Positions 16,620 through 25,395 of a stretch of 64,000 bases of DNA are shown piece after piece. Origin of the DNA: CAKZSU01 sp044223895. Its GTDB lineage: Bacteria; Patescibacteriota; Microgenomatia; UBA10105; UBA927. The notes below the pieces were generated by a model. It saw only the letters and a program-made list of their open reading frames with translations, searched no databases and was not told the origin of the DNA. The translations under genes were made by a program, and so were the position numbers. The stretch is from the NCBI GenBank assembly GCA_044223895.1, contig JBGALL010000001.1:1-64000 (forward strand), read 5' to 3'. The first letter of the stretch is position 1; each line of letters opens with the position of its first letter.

Positions 16620-17551
16620 GCGTTCATTTGGTTTATTTCCTTGACCATCATTTGATATAAGGAAGTGATTTGTTGGTCAACTTTTTGGGAATATCCCAGA
16701 CTTTCCGTAACATGAACCAACCGGATTTGATCTCGATGTTCGTTGATAAGGGTGAAGATTTCCTGCATCTCGGTTTGAGCTTTTACTTGATCATAGTCTA
16801 TCGTATCAGTGGCCCCAAAAAAATCTAAATCAAGGCTAACAATGACTTTACTTCCTTTCAATCGAGCTGCTTGTAGAGCTCGTTCCATAGCCTGTTTTTT
16901 GTCGTTTGAATTAAATCGTTCCGCTTTACCTGGGAATTTTTCGACTCCTTTTCCATTCATTTCAGGAGGAGCGACGACCACATAATGATCCCACGTTTTT
17001 CGTACAGTCTGAGAAAATCCAGCTCCAACAAAATCCCCTGCCAGAATTGTCGTATTCTCAGCATCATATTCTTTTTGGGTGATATCATCGTGCGAATCAA
17101 AATTTAACAAGATATCCTGAGGATTTATATCCTCCGACTTTTGTTTCAATAAATAGTAATACAATTCGTGATGATCAGCAGTTCCTAAAAACTGAAGTCC
17201 TCGTTTATCTTTATACTGCCAGGCTTCAGTCAACGGATGGCATTGGAAATATTTTGTCTCTTCAAAATATCCTCTGGGCACAGTTAAAACATCTTCGGGA
17301 GAAGTTAACCGAGATGGAGGTTTCGTAAATACACTTTCTGGTCCTATCGCTGAACCGAACGTTGCCTCTTTCCCGTCAGGAGATCGAACCACGGCATCAA
17401 ATCTATACGAACTTCTCCCAGAGTCTATAGGTTTGATTTCAACTGCCGAAAAAGGATTGTCGTGATGTTCCTGAAGTATCACAGAAATACTGTCGATACT
17501 TTTAATTGGTTTTGGTTCAATAATAGGTTGGATTATTGCTTCTTCAGGCAT
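16616..17551 (-). CDS. Solo UPF0489-like protein (arginase-fold-like)
   Basis: 311 residues from the ATG at 17551, which directly follows the stop of the upstream gene; an ATG at 17584 would overlap it by 31 nt. The motifs are LNFDSHDD (D152, H154), WDHYVVV and LDLDFFG (D241, D243), which match the metal-site pattern of UPF0489/arginase-deacetylase folds. The same domain forms residues about 10-225 of the protein at 7612. The segment before it (SVFTKPP and the preceding strands) matches the last residues of the giant ORF ending at 7643, which is the key evidence for a frame break there. It overlaps the following GT-C gene by 4 nt (ATGA). The role is unknown; its place in a glycosylation operon hints at sugar or amide hydrolysis. 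Confidence 0.7.
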   Translation of the reverse strand: MPEEAIIQPIIEPKPIKSIDSISVILQEHHDNPFSAVEIKPIDSGRSSYRFDAVVRSPDGKEATFGSAIGPESVFTKPPSRLTSPEDVLTVPRGYFEETKYFQCHPLTEAWQYKDKRGLQFLGTADHHELYYYLLKQKSEDINPQDILLNFDSHDDITQKEYDAENTTILAGDFVGAGFSQTVRKTWDHYVVVAPPEMNGKGVEKFPGKAERFNSNDKKQAMERALQAARLKGSKVIVSLDLDFFGATDTIDYDQVKAQTEMQEIFTLINEHRDQIRLVHVTESLGYSQKVDQQITSLYQMMVKEINQMNA

Positions 17552-17553
17552 AA

Positions 17554-19167
17554 TTATTTTCTCTTCAGTAATTTTCCATTCCATTCAGGAAGAGGTGCAT
17601 AATGTTGATTGATATACGCCATATCTTCTGGAAGTACTGTGGGTAATCTTCCACTATCTCCCTGATAAATATATTCGACATTATTTTTTACTAATGATTC
17701 AGATAATTTTGGTAAGGGATGACTCAAAAACTGCCCAAATTGCCCAAAGGCTAAACAACAGACATAATAGCCATTTTTCCAAGTTAACATCTTCCCTTCT
17801 AAATCGACCACCACCGCTGTTTTGGGCACCGATTTGATTAATAAATCATATTCTTCCATCTGGGCATTATTTTTCCAAACTAATTTTCGTGCATTCAACT
17901 GTCGATTAACAGCTATCCCCACGATAATCAGGAGAATAACACTACCTACAGGAACAAGGTGCAGAGCCATAGATTTTTTGGTGCGTTCCTTGGTAAAAAA
18001 ATGGAATATACTTACTAGTCCATCGGCAGCATAAAAGGCAATAAAAACTGCGATAGGAATAAGATATTGGGTATGTTTGAGTGGAAAGTAATAAATATAT
18101 CCGTAGACACTCACAAAGAATATTCCCGTCATCACTAACTCATCAAGCAGCGTTGTTTTATCATTTTGAATTGTAATAAAGGGGGTAAATAAACGGATAC
18201 TCCCCACGATAATTGCTATAAACCATATCGTATGATTTACCACATATGATAAGGTAATTCCTTCTCCACCATAGAAAGAACTATTGGGAAAGAAAAATAA
18301 ATGGGGTTCCATGATGAAATATTTTCCAATTTGATTCCCTTCGATACCTTCTTTCGTCAATGAATACCAGACAGTTCCAAAATTCCCTAACGTAAGTAAC
18401 CAAATAAAAAATAATCCAGCAATCAATATCCCGCCAACCGACAGCGCCAAGAATGGTTCGAGGATTTGTAGATAGGATTGCCCAGCATGTGAACCCTTAA
18501 ATTTTTTGAATAGTTCAAAGAGTGTCCGCCCGGCTTCCACGGCACTAGCTACCATGACAAAGGGCAACATTTTCGGTAATACCAAAAGACAAATTGCAAA
18601 GACCACTCCAGCACTAAAAAATAAGAGCGTCGACTTGTTGATTTTAGAATTCTTAATTCTCAATTCTGAATGGTGAACTTTTCGTAACTCCCCCCAACCG
18701 AAACTAAGTAACATCACTCCGACAAATCCCAAAAAAGTTGACCAGGTATCGGGGCGGATTTCAAAATATTTATCATAGGGCATGGGTAAAAACGCCAAAA
18801 TAAATACTGGCAAGAGTGCATAATGGACAGAACGAAATCGAGCAAAAAATATTGCAGTAACTACCAGTATTCCCATAAAGGCGGCAACGCTCAGAAATCT
18901 TCCGGCTATAAAAATGGTGGCAGAATCTTTAAACAATACAAATAAGGGTTGTAATAACCAGTGATATCCTGGAGGGAAAAAGGTGAAGAAATCGACATAT
19001 GGCTTCTCCCCCATAAATATCTGAGCAGCCCAATGCATATGAGTAAATTCATCGACATCAAAAAATCTTCCTGCGGCAACTTCAACTCGTAACAAGATCA
19101 AAACGATTAATCCCAATCCAAGCAAGATGGGTATACTTTTTTGTATCCAGCGTTCAATGTGAGACAT
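17554..19167 (-). CDS. Polytopic GT-C glycosyltransferase (GT39-like)
   Basis: 537 residues. The ATG at 19167 is chosen over one at 19176 because a TACAAT hexamer at 19175-19180 overlaps the latter and lies 7 nt before the former. An early loop carries FFDVDEFTHMHWA, the acidic GT-C motif, followed by FFPPGYHWLL, which resembles the PPG..Y segment of bacterial GT39 enzymes. About ten further hydrophobic helices run to about residue 430, and a small soluble tail ends with YINQHYAPLPEW. It is divergent from the YfhO-like gene at 19263 and leads the operon with the UPF0489-like gene. Probable extracytoplasmic sugar transfer from a lipid carrier. Confidence 0.8.
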   Translation of the reverse strand: MSHIERWIQKSIPILLGLGLIVLILLRVEVAAGRFFDVDEFTHMHWAAQIFMGEKPYVDFFTFFPPGYHWLLQPLFVLFKDSATIFIAGRFLSVAAFMGILVVTAIFFARFRSVHYALLPVFILAFLPMPYDKYFEIRPDTWSTFLGFVGVMLLSFGWGELRKVHHSELRIKNSKINKSTLLFFSAGVVFAICLLVLPKMLPFVMVASAVEAGRTLFELFKKFKGSHAGQSYLQILEPFLALSVGGILIAGLFFIWLLTLGNFGTVWYSLTKEGIEGNQIGKYFIMEPHLFFFPNSSFYGGEGITLSYVVNHTIWFIAIIVGSIRLFTPFITIQNDKTTLLDELVMTGIFFVSVYGYIYYFPLKHTQYLIPIAVFIAFYAADGLVSIFHFFTKERTKKSMALHLVPVGSVILLIIVGIAVNRQLNARKLVWKNNAQMEEYDLLIKSVPKTAVVVDLEGKMLTWKNGYYVCCLAFGQFGQFLSHPLPKLSESLVKNNVEYIYQGDSGRLPTVLPEDMAYINQHYAPLPEWNGKLLKRK

Positions 19168-19174
19168 ATTAACC

Positions 19175-19180
19175 ATTGTA
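19175..19180 (-). promoter_or_regulatory. -10 element TACAAT for the GT-C gene starting at 19167 (leaderless)
   Basis: TACAAT on the minus strand lies 7 nt before the ATG at 19167 and helps to decide that start. Confidence 0.55.
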
Positions 19181-19262
19181 GCAAGTGATCTATCCGGCTG
19201 GAAGCCATATACGAAAACAGCTATAAAAACAGTACAATACGCACTAGTTTCTATTGTTACCT

Positions 19263-20813
19263 ATGAAATCGAGAGATTTTATTACCTTAATTTCTATTCC
19301 TTCACTCTATATAATTCCCGTTCTTTGGAGCACCAGACATTTATTTTTCCGTTTATTTACTGACTATGATTCGAATCTTCCCATTTATTATTTTTTGGTG
19401 GATTCAATCCGCAACGGTGTTTTACCGGTAACCAATCCTCATCTGGGATTGGGAATATCAACCATTGGTGATCCTCTATCGGCTTTTTTTAATCCTTTTT
19501 TTTCTCTACCACTCCTGCTTTGGGGGATACCTACAGGAATACGGGTTGTATTTTGGCTAAGTGTAGTCAGCTCCAGTGTTAGTATGTATTATTTTCTCAA
19601 CTCAATAAAAGTTTCTACCTATACGCGTCTGTGGGGAGCATTGCTTTATAGCTTGTCGGGAGCCTTAGCTGCGGCAATAGCAGCAGGTCACATCGAAAAG
19701 ATTCTTGCCTATCCTCTCCTCCCTTTTCTATTCACCATAGGTCTAAAAAAGCATTGGACTCTTAGAGATGGAATTGGGAATGCCTTGGGTTTTGCTCTCT
19801 TATTTTACAGTGGAGCAATTTATATTTTGTGGTTTACCTTTATACTGGTATCACTGATGAGGATGTACTATCTGATTCAACGAGTACCCCTACGAATTAC
19901 TCCATTTCTCTCCTCGTTGGGTGTGTTTTTTCTTCTTGCATCTCCGAGATTGTATAGTTTTCTAGTGGATGTATTGCCAGTCTATTCCAGAGTTATTGAA
20001 CAACCTCTCCGAGGATCACTGCAGCTTCCTTTTTTTATCCTCCCTTTTGTTATTCCCTGGGGAGTTGAATTCTACGACCGACCAACATTACAACGGCTGA
20101 TCGGATTTTATTACAATTGGTATGAGTACTATGCCTTTATCAGTCCTCTACCGTTTATCTTTCTTTACAAACTCAGGTCAATATGGTCAAAACAGAAAAT
20201 ATCCATCCTTGTTTTAGTGATTTTGGCAGCAGGATTATATTTCTCGATTCGGTATCCCTACTCGCCCTGGTTTTGGATCTATCAAATAACCAAATCGTGG
20301 TGGATTTTTAGAGTTCCTCAACGAATTGTCTTGCCAACGTTACCGATTATCATCGCGTTATTATGCTCTTGTGCTGATGAAGTGTATGAAAAAAATAAAT
20401 TACTTACCATCGCCATTACGATCGGCGCATTAGTATGGTGTGGACTAGCAAATCAACCTAAAATTGCCACTACCTTTGAATCTATTCCAGAATCAAAAAA
20501 AGAAATTATCGAACACTTAGTCCGAGAAGATCATTCTCATTTTTATGTGTTAAACCTTATGTGCTGTTCACAAGTATTATTAACGAAGGCAAATATTTCG
20601 GTGGTGAATTACTACTACGGATGGAAACGGAAGGATTCTCCAGAATATATTTCAGATAACAATTTTTCCGCCCTTGCCAATAGTCGTCCCTCATATATTC
20701 TTACCGAGAATACTGACCAAGATTTTTCTCAATATAACTATTACTCATTCATAGAAAAAGATAGATTGAAAATTTGGAAAACTGATACGCCGAATTTATT
20801 TCCCCGGGAATAA
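19263..20813 (+). CDS. Large polytopic membrane protein, YfhO-like / GT-C-like
   Basis: 516 residues from the ATG at 19263; a TTG nine bases upstream is less likely. About ten hydrophobic helices. The first loop reads FTDYDSNLPIYYFLVD and is followed by LGLGISTIGDPLSAFFNPF, a pattern I associate with YfhO-type proteins, which are implicated in glycosylation of lipoteichoic acids or surface glycans. A weak acidic motif (D-Y-D) could play the GT-C catalytic role. It is divergent from the operon at 19167, and its 3' end overlaps the tail of the convergent gene at 20796 by 18 nt. The family call is tentative. Confidence 0.6.
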   Translation: MKSRDFITLISIPSLYIIPVLWSTRHLFFRLFTDYDSNLPIYYFLVDSIRNGVLPVTNPHLGLGISTIGDPLSAFFNPFFSLPLLLWGIPTGIRVVFWLSVVSSSVSMYYFLNSIKVSTYTRLWGALLYSLSGALAAAIAAGHIEKILAYPLLPFLFTIGLKKHWTLRDGIGNALGFALLFYSGAIYILWFTFILVSLMRMYYLIQRVPLRITPFLSSLGVFFLLASPRLYSFLVDVLPVYSRVIEQPLRGSLQLPFFILPFVIPWGVEFYDRPTLQRLIGFYYNWYEYYAFISPLPFIFLYKLRSIWSKQKISILVLVILAAGLYFSIRYPYSPWFWIYQITKSWWIFRVPQRIVLPTLPIIIALLCSCADEVYEKNKLLTIAITIGALVWCGLANQPKIATTFESIPESKKEIIEHLVREDHSHFYVLNLMCCSQVLLTKANISVVNYYYGWKRKDSPEYISDNNFSALANSRPSYILTENTDQDFSQYNYYSFIEKDRLKIWKTDTPNLFPRE

Positions 20814-21314
20814 TCTATTCATCACCGTAAAAACACATTCTCGAATATAAAAAGAATTCATGTGCTTTGTTTTCGTATATTCAGATCCCTTTCTGGTAAT
20901 TATTCCCATTTTTTCAAATCGATCGAGTCTTCGCTGTATTGCTTCTTTTTTAGAGTATTTATGTTTCATTTCCTCAGAGGTTATTCCCTGCTCTGCTGCG
21001 TTGATAATCGATAACAACTTCAGTGGTATTGAAGACTCCAAATAGCTAAAAATAATCCATACGTAGAGCAGAGCGAGCATATTAAAAAATAATTCACTCA
21101 AGACAAAAACAATTCCAAAAGTTTCCAATCGAATAACATGCAACCACGTCATAATCCCCAAAGAACTTGCCAGCAAAATAGCGATAAGGATCTGTAGTCG
21201 AAACAAAAAACCAATTCGTTCAGCTGATGGGAATATTCGCAGAAATAAAAACTGCAGTACTACATAACAACCAAAAGTAATTAGGCTAAATAGGACAATA
21301 AAAACATCAATCAT
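20796..21314 (-). CDS. Membrane protein with C-terminal winged-helix-like domain (B of a pair)
   Basis: 172 residues from the ATG at 21314, which has a strong Shine-Dalgarno (GGAGGT) and overlaps the stop of its partner in ATGA. Four hydrophobic helices occupy residues 1 to about 105. The cytoplasmic tail LLSIINAAEQGITSEEMKHKY...IQRRLDRFEKMGIITRKGSEY has the shape of a winged-helix DNA-binding or sensor domain: helix, recognition helix, then a wing. The partner encoded immediately upstream has the same layout but a diverged sequence. I do not recognise a named family. A membrane-anchored regulator, or a helper of the adjacent carbamoyltransferase pathway, are both possible. Confidence 0.7.
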   Translation of the reverse strand: MIDVFIVLFSLITFGCYVVLQFLFLRIFPSAERIGFLFRLQILIAILLASSLGIMTWLHVIRLETFGIVFVLSELFFNMLALLYVWIIFSYLESSIPLKLLSIINAAEQGITSEEMKHKYSKKEAIQRRLDRFEKMGIITRKGSEYTKTKHMNSFYIRECVFTVMNRLFPGK

Positions 21315-21805
21315 CCACCCACCTCCATACCCGAAACAAAACACAAACACTTAAGCAAAATGAAACACAGACGACCCTTAATTGTCAGCGTGTATACTCC
21401 CTGCAAATTACGGATAAGTCCTTGTTTTTCCAGCTTTTTTAATCTGGCATCGATAATACTCTCATCAGAAAAACTATGAATAATCTGCTTTTTCTTCATT
21501 ATCTGATTCTCTGAAAAAGCAGCATAGAGTAAGCTTGAGGAGCTTTTTTCTTCGAGAAATTGATACGAATAAAACAAGATTAGATAGAGACTATACAACA
21601 GGACAATAAACCCTGCAGAGATAGGTAAATGTATGTCTATAAGGGGTAGTTTCGCTTGAACATAAACTAACAACGGTATACCTAAAAAATATATCAAACT
21701 AACCATTAAAGCTATATTTTGATGAGAACGAACCCTTCTATGAAGGAACGTATGGATTGTAAGCGCAATAAAAAACCAGATTATGACCACTAAAATATCG
21801 TACAT
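21311..21805 (-). CDS. Membrane protein with C-terminal winged-helix-like domain (A of a pair)
   Basis: 164 residues from the ATG at 21805; a TTG at 21856 could add 17 residues. Three or four hydrophobic helices fill residues 1-95. The tail QIIHSFSDESIIDARLKKLEKQGLIRNLQGVYTLTIKGRL is a good winged-helix pattern with a terminal wing. It is translationally coupled to its partner through ATGA at 21311-21314. A TATAAA-like element near 21870 could be the promoter, divergent from the carbamoyltransferase gene. The function is unknown; the doubled layout suggests a heterodimer. Confidence 0.65.
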   Translation of the reverse strand: MYDILVVIIWFFIALTIHTFLHRRVRSHQNIALMVSLIYFLGIPLLVYVQAKLPLIDIHLPISAGFIVLLYSLYLILFYSYQFLEEKSSSSLLYAAFSENQIMKKKQIIHSFSDESIIDARLKKLEKQGLIRNLQGVYTLTIKGRLCFILLKCLCFVSGMEVGG

Positions 21806-21957
21806 AGATTTCGTTGTAAATTTCGTAGACGGTTGCAGATAATCCCAAATCCTCAAAACACTGATTATTTATACTATGCCACCTGCTATCAGGTACAGCG
21901 GGTAGTTGAAAAATTGTCAGATTGCATATTGAGCTGAAATTATTAATAATTCAACAG

Positions 21958-23772
21958 ATGAATATCTTAGGGATCTCAGCTTTTTATCATGATAGTGCCG
22001 CATGCCTGGTGCAAGATGGGAAGATCATTGCTGCCGCCCAAGAAGAACGGTTTACTCGCAAAAAACACGATCCGGGTTTTCCCAAACAAGCAATTGAATT
22101 TTGTTTGAAACAAGGTAAGATTACCACTGAGAAAATTGATTATGTAGTTTTTTATGAAAAACCGTTTATCAAATTTGATCGTTTATTAGAAACCTATCTC
22201 CAATTTGCTCCATCCGGGTACCCTTCGTATATCAAAGCCATACCTTCCTGGGTCAAGAAAAAACTTTGGATGAAAGACACTATCAGAACAGAACTCCAAT
22301 ATAAAGGTAAGATGCTATTCCCTGAACATCATGAGTCACATGCTGCCTCAGCGTTCTATCCATCTCCCTTTAAAGAAGCAGCAATATTAACCCTTGATGG
22401 CGTTGGGGAATGGGCAACCACCACGATGGGTATTGGTAAGGGCAACAGTATGGAAATTGTTGAAGAGATTGCCTTCCCCCATTCTTTAGGGTTGTTGTAT
22501 TCCGCTCTAACCTACTATTTAGGATTTACCGTTAATTCTGGTGAATATAAAGTCATGGGCTTGGCTTCTTATGGCACACCTAAATATATTGATCGTTTTT
22601 ACAATGAATTGATTGATGTTAAAGATGATGGTTCCTTTCATTTAAACATGAAATATTTTAATTATGCGGTGGGATTAACGATGACTAACGATGCCTTCAA
22701 TACCCTCATGGGAGGGCCGGTGAGACGAAAAGAAGATGTTTTAACTCAACGTCACATGGACATTGCTAGAAGTCTGCAGTATGTCACTGAAGATATTATT
22801 CTTAAGCTCGCGCAGTCTATCTACAAAAAAACCAAGATGAAGAATTTGTGTTTAGCAGGCGGTGTCGCCTTAAACTGTGTCGCTAACGGCAGACTCCTAC
22901 AAGAAGGCCCATTTGATGATATCTGGATCCAACCAGCCGCTGGTGATGCAGGAGGAGCCTTAGGTGGGGCATTATTCGCTTGGTATAAATATTTAGGAAA
23001 TCCTCGCACGGTAAATAAATATGACTCAATGCAAGGGGCACTGTTGGGACCTGAATATTCCAACCAGGAAATCGAACAATTTCTTATCAAGAAAAATATT
23101 CCCTATAAAAAAGCTTCTCCCAAAGAACTAGTGAAAATCGTTGCCACCAATTTAAAAAATGAGCAAGTTATTGGATGGGTTCAGGGAAGGATGGAATTCG
23201 GTCCTCGAGCGTTAGGGAACCGTTCTATATTAGGAGATCCCCGCTCCCCTCGCATGCAAAAGACAATGAATTTAAAAATAAAATTCAGAGAAAGTTTTCG
23301 ACCGTTCGCTCCTGCTATATTAGAAGAAAAAGTGAATACCTATTTTGATTTAGATCATGAAAGTCCCTATATGCTATTGGTTGCCCCTGTAAAAAAGACC
23401 CATCGGAAAAAACTTAGCGTTTCTCAAGAAAAGAAAGAGGGATTAGAACGTCTGTCACTTATTCGGTCTGATATCCCTGCAGTTACCCATGTCGATTATA
23501 GTGCTCGAATCCAAACGATCTCGAAACGAACCAACCCACTCTATTACGAGCTCATTTCTGAGTTCTATAAACAAACCAAATGCCCATTGATTATTAACAC
23601 CTCATTTAATGTCAGAGGAGAACCGATTGTGAAAGATTATGAAGATGCCTATCGGTGTTTTATGCGAACAAATATCGACTTTCTCATTTTAGGAAATTAT
23701 ATTTTAGAAAAGAAAAAACAACCATCTTTTGATGATGATAAGAAATGGAAACAAGAATTCGTATTAGACTAA
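21958..23772 (+). CDS. Carbamoyltransferase (NodU/CmcH/TobZ family)
   Basis: 604 residues from the ATG at 21958 (MNILGISAFYHDSAACLV), the canonical start of this family. The N-terminal Kae1-like domain has EERFTRKKHD, the metal-binding HHESHAASAFY block and LTLDGVGEWAT. The C-terminal YrdC-like domain has GWVQGRMEFGPRALGNRS, a signature of carbamoyl-phosphate-dependent O-carbamoylation, and FRPFAPAI. Members transfer a carbamoyl group to hydroxyls of sugars, antibiotics or toxins via carbamoyl-adenylate. It is followed after 4 nt by SxtJ and DUF5989 genes, a conserved trio. It probably decorates a surface glycan here. Confident family call; acceptor unknown. Confidence 0.93.
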   Translation: MNILGISAFYHDSAACLVQDGKIIAAAQEERFTRKKHDPGFPKQAIEFCLKQGKITTEKIDYVVFYEKPFIKFDRLLETYLQFAPSGYPSYIKAIPSWVKKKLWMKDTIRTELQYKGKMLFPEHHESHAASAFYPSPFKEAAILTLDGVGEWATTTMGIGKGNSMEIVEEIAFPHSLGLLYSALTYYLGFTVNSGEYKVMGLASYGTPKYIDRFYNELIDVKDDGSFHLNMKYFNYAVGLTMTNDAFNTLMGGPVRRKEDVLTQRHMDIARSLQYVTEDIILKLAQSIYKKTKMKNLCLAGGVALNCVANGRLLQEGPFDDIWIQPAAGDAGGALGGALFAWYKYLGNPRTVNKYDSMQGALLGPEYSNQEIEQFLIKKNIPYKKASPKELVKIVATNLKNEQVIGWVQGRMEFGPRALGNRSILGDPRSPRMQKTMNLKIKFRESFRPFAPAILEEKVNTYFDLDHESPYMLLVAPVKKTHRKKLSVSQEKKEGLERLSLIRSDIPAVTHVDYSARIQTISKRTNPLYYELISEFYKQTKCPLIINTSFNVRGEPIVKDYEDAYRCFMRTNIDFLILGNYILEKKKQPSFDDDKKWKQEFVLD

Positions 23773-23776
23773 AACT

Positions 23777-24184
23777 ATGGAAGATATATTACAAGATATA
23801 AAAGATCTAAAAATAAAATCGAGAGATATTCGTTTTTTGTTTGCCATTTTAGCGATTGTTTTTGGCTTATTAGTTCGCCGATTCGTCCCCGAATCGGAAC
23901 GCTCAGGATATTTTATTGTAGTAGGTATATTTTTCTTAATTGGACTTAGTTTTCCTAAATTTTTTACACCACTCTATCGGGTTTGGATGGGAGTCAGTAT
24001 GTGTATCGGCTTTGTCGTAAGTACTATTTTGTTCACTATAGTCTTTTTAGTCGGGTTCACCCCGATTGGGTTCTTAATGAAATTATCTCGACAGGAGCCA
24101 TTAAATTTAAGCTGGAAATCTAGGACAACTACCTATTGGGAAAAAAAGAAAAAAATGGTTTCTGCCTACGAAAAACAGTATTAA
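23777..24184 (+). CDS. SxtJ-family membrane protein
   Basis: 135 residues with a charged N-terminus (about 18 residues) and three or four hydrophobic helices, including VVGIFFLIGLSFPKFFTPLYRVWM and a late VGFTPIGFLMKL block that is typical of SxtJ. The family is named after a gene of the saxitoxin cluster and is repeatedly found beside NodU-type carbamoyltransferases; its role is unknown. It begins 4 nt after the carbamoyltransferase stop, so it is co-transcribed. Confidence 0.85.
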   Translation: MEDILQDIKDLKIKSRDIRFLFAILAIVFGLLVRRFVPESERSGYFIVVGIFFLIGLSFPKFFTPLYRVWMGVSMCIGFVVSTILFTIVFLVGFTPIGFLMKLSRQEPLNLSWKSRTTTYWEKKKKMVSAYEKQY

Positions 24185-24229
24185 GGATTTATAGCTGCAG
24201 TGCATAATGCAGAAAAAAAGCGAATATTG

Positions 24230-24235
24230 TATAGT
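24230..24235 (+). promoter_or_regulatory. -10 element TATAGT for the DUF5989 gene (leaderless)
   Basis: TATAGT ends 8 nt before the ATG at 24244. It would give the small gene its own start in addition to readthrough from the carbamoyltransferase operon. Confidence 0.45.
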
Positions 24236-24243
24236 CAGAAGGT

Positions 24244-24402
24244 ATGGAAAAACTAAGTATTTTTAAAGAAATTATTTCATTTCTCATTGATCACAAAAAA
24301 TTTTGGATCTTACCTATTCTGATTGTTTTTGTATTGGTGGGAATTTTATTAATTACCGCCCAGAGTACACCTGTAGCTCCATTCATCTACACAATGTTTT
24401 AG
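24244..24402 (+). CDS. DUF5989-family small membrane protein
   Basis: 52 residues (MEKLSIFKEIISFLIDH...), with one hydrophobic helix ILPILIVFVLVGILLIT and the hallmark C-terminus containing AQSTPVAPFIYTMF. The pattern KKFW-LP..hydrophobic..APFIYT-F fits DUF5989, which accompanies SxtJ and carbamoyltransferase genes in many bacteria. It is short enough to be missed by automatic annotation. The operon position after SxtJ supports it. The function is unknown; it may be a small subunit of a membrane-bound glycan carbamoylation complex. Confidence 0.85.
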   Translation: MEKLSIFKEIISFLIDHKKFWILPILIVFVLVGILLITAQSTPVAPFIYTMF

Positions 24403-24445
24403 GGTTTTTGAAATTGAATTTCTAGTTCATTTCTCAAGCTTTAGA

Positions 24446-25345
24446 TCAGTGTAATTTCTGTAGATCGATCGTTGTAAGACTTTCTTCTAGAATATTTTTC
24501 CAGGAAAGAAATTGAATTCCCAATTTTCTCTGAGTGGCAAGAGATGATACAGCACAATATTTTGCAAACCGTAATTGACTATTCCCCTGAGCATGAAATT
24601 CATCGATCAGTAATTTTTTAATTCGTTCATCAATAGGTTTATGCAAATAATTCAGCATATATACCGCCATTTCATAGGGGCTGACGACATCAGGACTGGC
24701 AACATGAAAAACACCTGTGTATCGATGCAACAAAATAGTTTCGATTGCATAGCTAAGATCACCGATATAGGTGAGTGGAAATAGTTGATCAGTAAATAAT
24801 GGAAAGAGCGATCGAGTTTCATATCCGTGAAGTATTTTATGAAGATAATCATCTTTGACCCGCAGATCATCAGGGATGACTGGATGAGAGATACGAATAA
24901 TGACCTCTGGACCGGTTTTTTCTCCAAGATATTTGGTATATCCATACCAATTATTATTTTTGGCATTTTTTATCGGTACGTCAGTCTCGGTAAATGGTCC
25001 AGGAGATTTCTCGGTTCCATGAAATACCGAACCAGTGGAAATATAGATAACCGGAATTGAGACCTTTTTTCCTTCTTCTATCAAGATTCTGGTTCCTTCT
25101 ACATTTGTTTGATAACACAATCCCTGTTTATTTCCTCGATCTTTTTCTGCTTCGCCGGCATTTACATAAGCTGCTGCATGAATAATAAAGTCTGGTTTCT
25201 GATCAGAAAGGTAGGAGTGGACTTGATGCCTATCGATGATGTTGAAGCTATTTCTATCAGGAGCTACTATCTGAAAACGTGGGGCTAATAATGTTGTTAA
25301 AGCAGATCCAACCAATCCATTACCGCCAGTAATACAAATTTTCAT
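24446..25345 (-). CDS. RmlD-like SDR (dTDP-4-dehydrorhamnose reductase type)
   Basis: 299 residues. The N-terminal Rossmann motif GGNGLVGSAL, the IIHAAAYVNAGEAEKD block (compare VxNxAAYTxVDxAE in RmlD) and the catalytic YGYTKYLGE (Tyr-x3-Lys) identify an extended SDR close to RmlD. Such enzymes reduce the 4-keto group of NDP-6-deoxy-4-keto-sugars with NAD(P)H. The Asn-Ala-Gly-Glu variation suggests it may not be a canonical rhamnose enzyme, and no RmlA, RmlB or RmlC gene is in the window. Divergent from the epimerase at 25396, with which it shares a promoter region. Confidence 0.85.
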   Translation of the reverse strand: MKICITGGNGLVGSALTTLLAPRFQIVAPDRNSFNIIDRHQVHSYLSDQKPDFIIHAAAYVNAGEAEKDRGNKQGLCYQTNVEGTRILIEEGKKVSIPVIYISTGSVFHGTEKSPGPFTETDVPIKNAKNNNWYGYTKYLGEKTGPEVIIRISHPVIPDDLRVKDDYLHKILHGYETRSLFPLFTDQLFPLTYIGDLSYAIETILLHRYTGVFHVASPDVVSPYEMAVYMLNYLHKPIDERIKKLLIDEFHAQGNSQLRFAKYCAVSSLATQRKLGIQFLSWKNILEESLTTIDLQKLH

Positions 25346-25358
25346 ATAGCAAAGTATG

Positions 25359-25384
25359 AGTATAATAACAAAGTTTGCTACAAT
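25359..25384. promoter_or_regulatory. Divergent promoter region between the RmlD-like and epimerase genes
   Basis: On the minus strand, TATACT (25359-25364) lies 13 nt before the ATG at 25345. On the plus strand, TATAAT (25361-25366, overlapping it) and TACAAT (25379-25384, 11 nt before the ATG at 25396) are candidate -10 elements. The two directions appear to share a 50-bp control region. Confidence 0.4.
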
Positions 25385-25395
25385 AGCGAAGTTAT

